Position numbers and translations under genes: made by a program. Under the pieces are notes generated by a model. It did not search any database. It saw nothing but the letters and a program-made list of their open reading frames with translations, and was not told where the DNA came from. Positions 53,451 to 60,791 of a stretch of DNA of 64,000 bases are shown here, piece by piece. This DNA comes from Yunchengibacter salinarum (GTDB lineage: Bacteria > Pseudomonadota > Alphaproteobacteria > Sphingomonadales > Kordiimonadaceae): contig NZ_JBBJLN010000009.1 of NCBI RefSeq assembly GCF_037658235.1, forward strand, positions 62,001 to 126,000. Reading direction: 5' to 3'. The stretch's first letter is position 1; each line of letters begins with the position of its first letter.

Positions 53451-53888
53451 TTATTCCTCGGCGTCGGCAGCGTCGTCGCCGGAAGCTTCGGCGGCCTCGG
53501 CGTCGGCCTCGGTGGAGGCGGCCTCTTCGGATGTAGCCTCGGCGGGGGCGGCCTCCGCCGTGTCGGCGTCGGCGCTTTCCACAGCCGGGGCCGCGCCCTC
53601 GCTGCCATTATCCATGCCGGACATCAGAATGGACATGTCCACCTCTTCCGGCTCATCCGATTCCACGACCCGGCGCATGTTCTGCACCACCTGCTCGGTC
53701 AGGTCGGCGGGGTTCACTTTTTTCTCCGCGATTTCGCGCAGGGCCACCACCGGGTTCTTGTCATTGTCCCGATCCACCAGCAGCGTGGCACCGCTGGAAA
53801 TCTGCCGCGCGCGCTCGGCCGCATCCAGCACCAGTTCGAACCGGTTGGTGACCTTGTCAACGCAATCCTCGACCGTTACCCGTGCCAT
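53451..53888 (-). CDS. rpoZ: RNA polymerase omega subunit, with long acidic tail
   Basis: The 145 residues start MARVTVEDCVDKVTNRFELV at the family N-terminus; an in-frame start at 53924 adds 12 residues that do not belong. The core, with AAERARQISSGATLLVDRDN and NPVVALREIAEKKV, ends about residue 70. The rest is an Ala/Glu/Asp/Ser-rich tail with no clear fold and low complexity. Omega assists RNA polymerase assembly and, in many bacteria, ppGpp binding. A promoter and hairpin lie upstream. Confidence 0.95.
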   Translation of the reverse strand: MARVTVEDCVDKVTNRFELVLDAAERARQISSGATLLVDRDNDKNPVVALREIAEKKVNPADLTEQVVQNMRRVVESDEPEEVDMSILMSGMDNGSEGAAPAVESADADTAEAAPAEATSEEAASTEADAEAAEASGDDAADAEE

Positions 53889-53920
53889 GCTCGCTCTCTC
53901 CCGATGGCCATGAAAAATAG

Positions 53921-53950
53921 CCACCCGCCGCGACCGCGCGAACCGGGTGG
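53921..53950 (-). promoter_or_regulatory. Leader hairpin before rpoZ, possible attenuator
   Basis: CCACCCG (53921-53927) pairs with CGGGTGG (53944-53950) over a GC-rich loop; on the minus strand it is followed by CTATTTTTC. It sits downstream of the rpoZ promoter and upstream of the ATG at 53888, so it could act as a leaky terminator for transcripts from both folK and the rpoZ promoter. Confidence 0.5.
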
Positions 53951-53971
53951 TGCACTTGTTTCAGGCCGCGT

Positions 53972-54000
53972 CTTATACAGAGTGACAGGGGCCGTGTAAA
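53972..54000 (-). promoter_or_regulatory. Sigma-70-type promoter of rpoZ
   Basis: On the minus strand TTTACA (53995-54000), a 17-base spacer and TATAAG (53972-53977). It lies just after the folK stop. This is the strongest housekeeping-type promoter I can find in the window. Confidence 0.75.
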
Positions 54001-54003
54001 GGA

Positions 54004-54642
54004 TCAAACGCCGTCGCACGGGTCGGGCGCTGTGGGGGGCACCGGGGGGGACCAGAGCGGCAGTCCCGCCCCGCCAAGGCGTGCCCACAGGCTTCGCACG
54101 CTACATTGCAGAACCGGGTGATGCCAGTGGGGCGCGATATCGAGCAACGGACACAGAACGAAATCGCGCCGGTGCGCGCGCGGGTGCGGCACGGTCAGAC
54201 CCGGCAGCGGTGCCATCTCATCCGCGGCATCGGCGCGGGCCAGCCATGCCGCCCTGTCCGGCAGAATGGTCTGCCCCAGTGCGATCAGGTCCAGGTCCAG
54301 GGTCCGGGCGCCCCACCGGGTTTCACGCCGCCGCCCGAAACGGGCTTCCACCGCCAGCAGGCGTGCCATCAGGCTTTGTGCATCGAGGCCGCCCGACTCC
54401 AGCCGCAGGGCGAAATTGAGGAAATCAGGCTGGTCGGACGGCGGATAGGCGGCGCTGCGGTAAAAGCGGGACACCGCCTTCACGGGCAGCCCCGCCCGCT
54501 CAAGCGCCGCCGGAACCCGCGCCATGCGCACGGCCAGGTCTTCTCCCGGTGCCGACAGATTACCGCCCGCCGCCACCAGCACGGCACCGTCCCCGGTTTC
54601 AGGCGCATCACCAGCCATGTCCCTGTCCCCCGCCCTGCTCAT
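54004..54642 (-). CDS. folK: 2-amino-4-hydroxy-6-hydroxymethyldihydropteridine pyrophosphokinase
   Basis: The 212 residues begin at an ATG with an AGGAAG ribosome-binding site; an in-frame start at 54681 is less likely and an ATG at 54618 is possible. HPPK features are AAGGNLSAPGEDLAVRM, VSRFYRSAAYPPSDQPDFLN and RRRETRWGARTLDLDLIALG, the last carrying the metal-binding Asp pair. LTVPHPRAHRRDFVLCPL is the usual C-terminal box. It pyrophosphorylates the pterin in folate synthesis. It is directly upstream of rpoZ, as in many alphaproteobacteria. Confidence 0.96.
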   Translation of the reverse strand: MSRAGDRDMAGDAPETGDGAVLVAAGGNLSAPGEDLAVRMARVPAALERAGLPVKAVSRFYRSAAYPPSDQPDFLNFALRLESGGLDAQSLMARLLAVEARFGRRRETRWGARTLDLDLIALGQTILPDRAAWLARADAADEMAPLPGLTVPHPRAHRRDFVLCPLLDIAPHWHHPVLQCSVRSLWARLGGAGLPLWSPPVPPTAPDPCDGV

Positions 54643-54718
54643 GCCCGCTTCCTGATCGCACACCCTGCCTTTATCCGCCACGGGTGCAGAAAAAGATCGA
54701 ATTTGAATACCCGTCTTT

Positions 54719-54724
54719 TATAAT
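54719..54724 (+). promoter_or_regulatory. Candidate -10 element for the NYN gene
   Basis: A perfect TATAAT lies 144 bases before the NYN-domain ATG, in an AT-rich patch (GAATTTGAATACCCGTCTTT just ahead). No good -35 sits at 16-18 bases. The 140-base untranslated leader that would result is unusually long for this window. Confidence 0.45.
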
Positions 54725-54867
54725 GGCCGGGCAAAACAGGAAACGACTTTGCCAGATGGTCGGCCAAGTCGCCCGCTTCAAAAGACTGTCTTGACCAGCC
54801 GACAAGCCGACCCCATTTTCGCCAAGGTCGTTTATTTTTAATTGAACCCAAAGATTGGATTAGCACC

Positions 54868-55467
54868 ATGATTTTCTATCCCGAAGAGCGCCTGGCCCTG
54901 TTCATTGATGGCGCCAACCTGTATGCCACGGCCCGGTCCCTGGAAATGGAGATCGACTATAAAAGCCTGCGCAGTTATTTCGCCAAACAGGGGCGGCTGG
55001 TACGGGCCTTCTATTACACCGCCACGCTGGAGGATCAGGAATATTCGCCGCTCAGGCCCCTGATCGACTGGCTGGATTATAACGGCTTCACACTGGTGAC
55101 CAAGCCGGTCAAGGAATTCACCGACGAAAATGGCCGCCGCAAGATCAAGGGCAATATGGACATCGAAATCGCGGTGGACATGCTCAACATCTCGGAAGCG
55201 GTGGATCATGTGGTGCTGTTCTCCGGGGACGGGGACTTCCGCCGCCTGCTGGAAGCGGTGCAGCGTCGCGGTGTGCGGGCGACCGTGGTGTCGTCCAACA
55301 CCACCCAGCCGTCCATGATCGCGGACGAATTGCGCCGCCAGGCGGACCAGTTCATCGATCTGGACGAACTGCGCAGCATTGTGGGCCGCAAGGGCGCGCG
55401 CCGCCCGGCGCCGGAACCCACGGCGGAAGAGCTGGACACGCCGGAGGACGAGGACGAAACCTACTGA
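54868..55467 (+). CDS. NYN-domain (PIN-like) protein, LabA/DUF88 type
   Basis: The 199 residues have LFIDGANLYATARSLEMEID (first acidic residue of the PIN-like site) and VDMLNISEAVDHVVLFSGDG followed by DFRRLLEAVQRRGVRATVVS (further acidic ligands). NYN proteins are putative metal-dependent ribonucleases. The C-terminus is acidic and ends in EDEDETY. No partner domain is fused. It is followed by the uracil-DNA glycosylase gene 39 bases later and lies in the conserved folK / smpB neighbourhood. Confidence 0.9.
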   Translation: MIFYPEERLALFIDGANLYATARSLEMEIDYKSLRSYFAKQGRLVRAFYYTATLEDQEYSPLRPLIDWLDYNGFTLVTKPVKEFTDENGRRKIKGNMDIEIAVDMLNISEAVDHVVLFSGDGDFRRLLEAVQRRGVRATVVSSNTTQPSMIADELRRQADQFIDLDELRSIVGRKGARRPAPEPTAEELDTPEDEDETY

Positions 55468-55506
55468 TCCACCCACCCCCGGAACCCCCGATCCCGGAGC
55501 GTCTTC

Positions 55507-56199
55507 ATGGCCCGCGCCGCCCAGCATTCCGGCCTGCCTTCGGTCGATGCGGATACGCCGCCCGACCCACCGGCGGACTGCCCGTTATGTCCCCGGCTGG
55601 TGGCCTTCCGACGGGACAATCAGGCACGGCACCCCGATTTCTTCAACGGGGCGGTGGGCAGTTTCGGCGACCCAAAGGGGCGCCTTCTGATCGTCGGGCT
55701 GGCGCCGGGCCTGAAAGGGGCCAACTGCACGGGACGCCCCTTTACGGGGGACTATGCCGGAGACCTTCTCTATGACTGCCTGAAGGCGGCGGGGCTGGCC
55801 AGCGGCGCCTATGCCCGCCGCCCCGATGACGGGCTGGCGCTTGCCGATACCATGGTGACCAATGCGGTGCGCTGCGTGCCACCGCAGAACAAGCCGGTGG
55901 GCGACGAAATCAACACCTGCCGCCCTTTCCTGCTGGCCCGGATGCGGGACATGCCGCACCTCACCACGCTTCTGGCGCTGGGCCGGATCGCCCATGAGAC
56001 CCTGATCCGCGCCCTTGGCCTGCGGCAAAAGGATTACCCCTTTGGCCATAATGCCCGCCATGATCTGGGCGCGGTGACACTGGTGGATAGCTATCACTGC
56101 TCCCGCTACAATGTGAATACGGGCCGCATCACGCGGGACATGTTCATGGATGCCCTGGCCACCTGCCAAACGGCCATGACGGAAAGGGCCGCACCATAA
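55507..56199 (+). CDS. Uracil-DNA glycosylase, family 5 (UdgB) type
   Basis: The 230 residues have LIVGLAPGLKGANCTGRPFT, the family-5 form of motif A. The iron-sulfur cysteines appear as CPLC near the N-terminus, then VRC and NTC. The C-terminal motif SYHCSRYNVNTG replaces the HPS motif of other families. Family-5 enzymes remove uracil and other deaminated bases from DNA. The Fe-S cluster is structural. It starts shortly after the NYN gene and is likely co-transcribed. Confidence 0.9.
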   Translation: MARAAQHSGLPSVDADTPPDPPADCPLCPRLVAFRRDNQARHPDFFNGAVGSFGDPKGRLLIVGLAPGLKGANCTGRPFTGDYAGDLLYDCLKAAGLASGAYARRPDDGLALADTMVTNAVRCVPPQNKPVGDEINTCRPFLLARMRDMPHLTTLLALGRIAHETLIRALGLRQKDYPFGHNARHDLGAVTLVDSYHCSRYNVNTGRITRDMFMDALATCQTAMTERAAP

Positions 56200-56212
56200 A
56201 GGGAGCCCCGTG

Positions 56213-57064
56213 ATGACGGACGACCACATTCAGACCGGTGACGAAATCACCGTCGCGGAAAGCGGTGTGATTTTCAGGCAGGGCGCGGAAAGCGATCAGG
56301 TCTATCTGATCATGGAAGGCTCGGTCAGCATATGGCACGAGTTGAAGGGCAGAAGCCACCGCGTCGCCACCCTCGGCAAGGGCGAAATCCTGGGCGAGAT
56401 CAGCGCCATCGAGGAACGCCCCCATTCCGCCACCGCCATCGCCGCCAGTGACTGCCTTCTATACGCCATCCCCGTATCGGCCTTTCGCCGTAGTTTTGCC
56501 GATCCGCTGGTGCGCCATGTGGTCCACACACTCGCCGCGCGGCTGCGCAGCACCCTTCCCAATACGGAAGAAAACCGCAAGCCCGCCCCCGCAAACGCCC
56601 GCAAGGCCGGCGGCGGATCGGTGGAACACACCCCCTTCGAGCCGGGCGACGCACCGCCCCGCGCCACCCACCCCGACGCGGAACTGACCCTGGCGCCCGG
56701 TTCGGCGCTGACGGCGCAGCACATGCCGGACAGCCTTGAAATCGACCACCTGCCCTTCACGGTGGGCAACCGGGCCAATGGGGACGTGCAGGGGCTTTCC
56801 ACCAATGCCCTGCTGTTGCCGCTGCCGGGCCACAGCGAACTGGCCCCACAGCATTTCCAGATCGTCCGACGGGATGGGCTTTATTGCCTTCGGGACATAT
56901 CCGGCAAGCAGGGCACCATGCTTGAGGGCAGGCGCCTGAGCCGGTTTTCCGAGCACGCGGTGCACCGGCTCCACTTCGGGGAAAACACCATCACCGCGGG
57001 CGGGGCGGACAGCCCGATCCGCTTCACCCTGACCCTGACCGAACCCGGCCTCAAACAAAGCTGA
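56213..57064 (+). CDS. Cyclic-nucleotide-binding-like domain fused to an FHA domain
   Basis: The 283 residues start at the ATG after an AAGGGAG site; a GTG sits one codon upstream. Residues 1 to about 120 form a CAP-type barrel: GVIFRQGAESDQVYLIMEGS and LGKGEILGEISAIEERPHSA. The phosphate-binding cassette normally reads GE(L/I)ALxxxxPRAAT; here it is GEISAIEERPHSAT, so the Arg that holds the cyclic phosphate is His. An Ala/Pro-rich linker leads to an FHA-like region from about residue 185: VGNRANGDVQGLSTNALLLP, PQHFQIVRRDGLYCLRDISG and KQGTMLEGRRL. It likely couples a ligand or partner signal to phosphothreonine recognition. Confidence 0.75.
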   Translation: MTDDHIQTGDEITVAESGVIFRQGAESDQVYLIMEGSVSIWHELKGRSHRVATLGKGEILGEISAIEERPHSATAIAASDCLLYAIPVSAFRRSFADPLVRHVVHTLAARLRSTLPNTEENRKPAPANARKAGGGSVEHTPFEPGDAPPRATHPDAELTLAPGSALTAQHMPDSLEIDHLPFTVGNRANGDVQGLSTNALLLPLPGHSELAPQHFQIVRRDGLYCLRDISGKQGTMLEGRRLSRFSEHAVHRLHFGENTITAGGADSPIRFTLTLTEPGLKQS

Positions 57065-57134
57065 ACGGAAGGGCGCCTTAAGCGGCCCGGTTCAGGCGCG
57101 AAAACAGGGCGAGCAAAAAACAGGCAGGAGCGGC

Positions 57135-57632
57135 CTATCTGTAGTCCTTCATCAGGCGGGCCTTTTCGCGCTGCCAGTCCCGTTCCTTGATGGTCTCGCG
57201 CTTGTCCTGCTTGGTCTTGCCGCGAGCCACCCCCACAAGCACCTTGGCGATGCCGCGCCGGTTGAAGAAGATACGAAGCGGCACCAGTGTCATGCCCTTT
57301 TGCTGGGTCATGCCCATCAGGCGGCTGATTTCCCGCTTGTGAAGCAACAGCTTGCGCGGGCGGCGCGGGTCGTGATTTTCCCGGTTCCCGTGGGAGAATT
57401 CCGGGATATGGGCGTTGACAAGCCAGCCTTCCTCATTGCGAATTTCGGCATAGCTTTCCTGTATGTTGGCGCGGCCCGAACGAAGCGACTTCACTTCCGT
57501 GCCGGTCAGTTGCAGGCCGGCCTCCACCTCGTCCTCCACCTCATAGAGATGGCGCGCCTTGCGGTTCTTGGCCACGACGCCAAAACTGATCAGGCTGTTG
57601 CCTTTATCCTCCTTGCCGCGCTTGCTTGCCAC
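57135..57632 (-). CDS. smpB: SsrA-binding protein SmpB
   Basis: The 165 residues start at GTG 57632 with an AAAGGAACG ribosome-binding site, giving MASKRGKEDKG; the open frame extends upstream to 57707 without family similarity. Landmarks are GVVAKNRKARHLYEVEDEVE, GLQLTGTEVKSLRSGRANIQ, ESYAEIRNEEGWLVNAHIPE and the basic tail GKTKQDKRETIKERDWQREK. SmpB partners with tmRNA to rescue stalled ribosomes. It lies 40 bases after dapA. Confidence 0.97.
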   Translation of the reverse strand: MASKRGKEDKGNSLISFGVVAKNRKARHLYEVEDEVEAGLQLTGTEVKSLRSGRANIQESYAEIRNEEGWLVNAHIPEFSHGNRENHDPRRPRKLLLHKREISRLMGMTQQKGMTLVPLRIFFNRRGIAKVLVGVARGKTKQDKRETIKERDWQREKARLMKDYR

Positions 57633-57672
57633 AATGACCGTTCCTTTGCTTGCGTGGGTGCCGCTGCCGGGA

Positions 57673-58560
57673 TCAGAAATCCGCCTGAGCGAGATCCGCG
57701 GCCGCAACGGCGGCTTCCACCAGCGTGCGCCCCTCCGCGCTCAGCGGCAGCAGGGGGCGGCGCACATAATCGTTCCCGATGCCGATCAGGCTGCACGCAT
57801 ATTTCACCGGCGCCGGGGACGGCTCCGAGAACATGGCCTTGTGCAGGTGGAACAGACGGTCCTGATAAAGCCGCGCGGTTTCATAGTCACCGTTCAGGCT
57901 GGCGGTCTGGAACTGGCTGCACAGGCGCGGCGCCACATTGGCCGTGACCGAAATACAGCCCTGCCCGCCCATGGCATTAAAGCCGAGCGCGGTGGCATCC
58001 TCCCCCGAAAGCTGCTGAAACTCCGGCCCCATGGCCAGCCGCTGGGCCGCCACCCGCTCCAGATTGCCGGTGGCGTCCTTGACCCCCACCACACGATCCA
58101 ACTGGAACAGACGGGCCATGGTTTCCACCGACATATTGACCACGGAGCGGCCCGGATTGTTGTAGATCACGATGGGGATATCCACCGCGTCATGGATGGC
58201 GCGGTAATGCTCAAACAAGCCTTCCTGGGACGGCTTGTTGTAATAAGGCGTGATCACCAGCGCCCCGTCGGCACCGGCAGCGGCGGCATATTCGGTGAGC
58301 GTGATCGCTTCCCGCGTGGAATTGGAGCCGGAGCCCGCCAGCACCGGCACGCGGCCACCCGCCGCCTCGATCGCCAGATCGAGCAGCAGCTTGTGTTCAG
58401 TGTGGCTGATGGTGGGCGACTCGCCGGTCGTGCCCGCCGGCACGAGCCCGTGAGACCCCTCGCGGATCTGCCAGTCCACGAATTTCTGAAACAGGTCCCC
58501 ATCCACTTCACCATCTTGCGTGAAAGGGGTGATCAGGGCAGGCAGCGATCCCTTGAACAT
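57673..58560 (-). CDS. dapA: 4-hydroxy-tetrahydrodipicolinate synthase
   Basis: The 295 residues form a TIM-barrel class I aldolase of the lysine/diaminopimelate pathway. The N-terminal region reads SLPALITPFTQDGEVDGDLF, the pyruvate loop is VPAGTTGESPTISHTEH, the active-site Tyr is in IPIVIYNNPGRSVVNMSVET, and the Schiff-base Lys is in VVGVKDATGNLERV. It condenses pyruvate with aspartate semialdehyde. It is upstream of smpB on the same strand, the common alphaproteobacterial order. Confidence 0.97.
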   Translation of the reverse strand: MFKGSLPALITPFTQDGEVDGDLFQKFVDWQIREGSHGLVPAGTTGESPTISHTEHKLLLDLAIEAAGGRVPVLAGSGSNSTREAITLTEYAAAAGADGALVITPYYNKPSQEGLFEHYRAIHDAVDIPIVIYNNPGRSVVNMSVETMARLFQLDRVVGVKDATGNLERVAAQRLAMGPEFQQLSGEDATALGFNAMGGQGCISVTANVAPRLCSQFQTASLNGDYETARLYQDRLFHLHKAMFSEPSPAPVKYACSLIGIGNDYVRRPLLPLSAEGRTLVEAAVAAADLAQADF

Positions 58561-58863
58561 GGCGCGATCCTCGACTGTTGAAGCGGTCCCAAGCAGGTAC
58601 GGGCTTTCAGCCCCTACAAAGTGGCGCGCACCCTAACGCCGCCCCCCCGAAAGCGCAAGAGCCCGGCGACCCCGCCCCGGCGCATGAAACAGGGCAAGCT
58701 CGGTTGCGCATCGGGCATGACAGGAAAGAAGCACGCAAACCTTGCGCCGTGGCAAGCGGTCCAGTAACCAGAATTCAGGCCGTTGGTCGGGTCTTCAATC
58801 AGGTCATGGGCCAAACCCGGTTTGGCGGCGGCTAAAATGGCCGCCACATCACCACGGCGTGGA
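58561..58863. other. Divergent intergenic region dapA / diguanylate cyclase
   Basis: About 300 bases separate the dapA start from the GGDEF gene. It must hold promoters for both genes, but I find no convincing -35/-10 pair, hairpin or operator. Open frames here are unsupported. Confidence 0.45.
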
Positions 58864-60045
58864 ATGGAATGGGCTATGCGCAGCGCATCTTCTGGCAAAA
58901 CACGTCTGATCCTGGCCGTTGCGGCCCTGGTCCTGGTTCTGGTGTCGCTTCTGCTGAACCAGACCGGCGCCTATCATGACGGCCTGCTGGCGCTGGCGCT
59001 GGCGCTGATCGCCACCTATACCGCCCTGCAATGGATGATTTCCCCGATCCAGGCCACGCCGCGCGGCTGGTATCTGGATATCAATCTGCTGCCCGACGCG
59101 GTGATCGTCACGGACGGCGACGACCGCGTTGTTGCCCGCAACCAGACCGCCACCAAACTGGTGGACAGCATCAAGGTGGGCGACCTGATCACGGAACGCT
59201 TCGGCGAATGGCATCAGAATCTGGTCAACCGGGATGATGCCGATGCGGTGCTTCATGCGGTACTGACCGGCGGTATGCAGAAATTCGGCGACAAGCTGGT
59301 GTTCGAGAACGGCCAGGTGGTGGAACGCTTCACCAACCTGTTCGACGAGGGGGAGGAGCGGCTCTGGATTCTGCGCGATGTGACCCATACCGAAATGGCC
59401 GAGAGCGACAGCGTGATGCACCAGAGCATGGTGGAGGCCGACGCCGCCCGCACGGCGGAAATGGCGGAACAGCTTTATATGGCCAAGGCCGAGCTGGAGA
59501 AAAAGCAGAAGGAACTGACCCGCCTGGCCAATACGGACCCGCTGACCGGGCTTTACAACCGCCGCCGCTTCATGGTGCTGGGTGAAGGCGTGGTACAATC
59601 GGCTCAGCGGGAGATATGGGTGCTGATGCTGGACATTGACAATTTCAAGAGCATCAACGACACCCACGGCCATGGTGCCGGCGATCAGGCCATCCGCGAT
59701 GTGGCGGCCCTTCTGGAAGATCATGTCACCGGCCCCGGTTTCGCCGGACGCATGGGCGGGGAGGAATTCGCCCTGACCCTGCCGGACATGGACCGGGACA
59801 GCACTCTGACCCTCGCGGAAACACTGCGTCAGGCCGTGGCCGACCGGACCACCCGGTGCGAAACGGCGGAAATCCGCTTCACCACCAGTATCGGCATGGC
59901 CTGTGTGAAACCGGGGGAACAGACCCTTGAAGCAGCGCTGGACCGGGCGGATCAGGCCCTGTACGAAGCCAAACACGGGGGCCGGAACCGGGTGGTGATC
60001 AGAACCGAAAAACAACCGGGCACCGCCGCCCAGGGCCCCGCCTGA
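58864..60045 (+). CDS. Membrane-anchored PAS-like / GGDEF diguanylate cyclase
   Basis: The 393 residues start at ATG 58864; ATG 58876 is equally plausible. Two hydrophobic helices (about residues 16-32 and 40-57) precede a PAS-like region (LLPDAVIVTDGDDRVVARNQ), a coiled coil (AELEKKQKELTRL) and a GGDEF domain beginning TDPLTGLYNRRRFMVLGEG. The active-site loop is MGGEEF, a functional variant, and LDIDNFKSINDTHGHGAGDQ supplies the metal ligands. The RxxD inhibitory site before the loop is missing (GPGFAGRM), so product inhibition may be weak. It should make c-di-GMP at the membrane. Confidence 0.9.
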   Translation: MEWAMRSASSGKTRLILAVAALVLVLVSLLLNQTGAYHDGLLALALALIATYTALQWMISPIQATPRGWYLDINLLPDAVIVTDGDDRVVARNQTATKLVDSIKVGDLITERFGEWHQNLVNRDDADAVLHAVLTGGMQKFGDKLVFENGQVVERFTNLFDEGEERLWILRDVTHTEMAESDSVMHQSMVEADAARTAEMAEQLYMAKAELEKKQKELTRLANTDPLTGLYNRRRFMVLGEGVVQSAQREIWVLMLDIDNFKSINDTHGHGAGDQAIRDVAALLEDHVTGPGFAGRMGGEEFALTLPDMDRDSTLTLAETLRQAVADRTTRCETAEIRFTTSIGMACVKPGEQTLEAALDRADQALYEAKHGGRNRVVIRTEKQPGTAAQGPA

Positions 60046-60208
60046 GGCCGCCGGGAACACCCGCATCTCACGACAGTTTGACCCGATCATCAGGGCTGCC
60101 GCGCCGAGCTTGTCTTGACTTGCCCCTGTGGGCGGTGGTCCCATATGGGAAAGGTGGTGGCCGCTTGTTCTGGCTGCCGTTCGGTTCGACCATGGAAAAA
60201 GGCCGCCC

Positions 60209-60670
60209 ATGAATAACTTTCCTTTGGCTGAAGCCCCGCTTGGCGCCGCATCCAATGCCCCCTTGGCATCATGCCATCCGGGGCGGGCCACACGCCTGCT
60301 GTGCGCGGGCCTGATACTTGTTGCGGGCATGGCGCTGGCACCACAGGCGCCCGGCGCCCATGCCGACCAGGGCAGCGTCACGAAAGACGCGCCCGCCGAC
60401 ACGGCGGAAAACAACCTGCTGGCCGATGCCCGGAAAAGCGCCCGAATCGCGGGCAGCGCCCGCTATTGCGGCCTGGAGCCGGAGTTGATCGAGGAATATA
60501 TCGTCAACACCGAGGCGCGGATCAAATCCCGCGCGCGCGACAATGTGGACCGGGTGCTTCTGGGGATCGAGTTCAAGAATATTCTGGCGGCATCCAGCAT
60601 TCGGGAACCGACAGAAGGGTGCGAGGCCTTCACCCCCCGCTTCCGCAGGCTGGCCCGCCAGCCCTTCTAG
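60209..60670 (+). CDS. Small secreted protein of unknown function
   Basis: The 153 residues start at ATG 60209; the open frame runs back to 60128 without a ribosome-binding site. A hydrophobic stretch with LLCAGLILVAGMALAPQAPG and a likely cleavage near GAHADQ suggest periplasmic export. Two conserved-looking cysteines (RYCGLE and EGCEAF) may pair. I do not recognise a family. It lies between a diguanylate cyclase and a metalloprotease, with no clear operon. Confidence 0.55.
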   Translation: MNNFPLAEAPLGAASNAPLASCHPGRATRLLCAGLILVAGMALAPQAPGAHADQGSVTKDAPADTAENNLLADARKSARIAGSARYCGLEPELIEEYIVNTEARIKSRARDNVDRVLLGIEFKNILAASSIREPTEGCEAFTPRFRRLARQPF

Positions 60671-60791
60671 ATGCCGGACTGGCGAATGCGGGCGATATGA
60701 TGCGGGCGGGCGCTAACCCCCTTTTAAGATGTGTACGCCAGACTGGGAGCGACATGGCCCGAATGGGCAGGGGATGGACGGACACGCAGTG

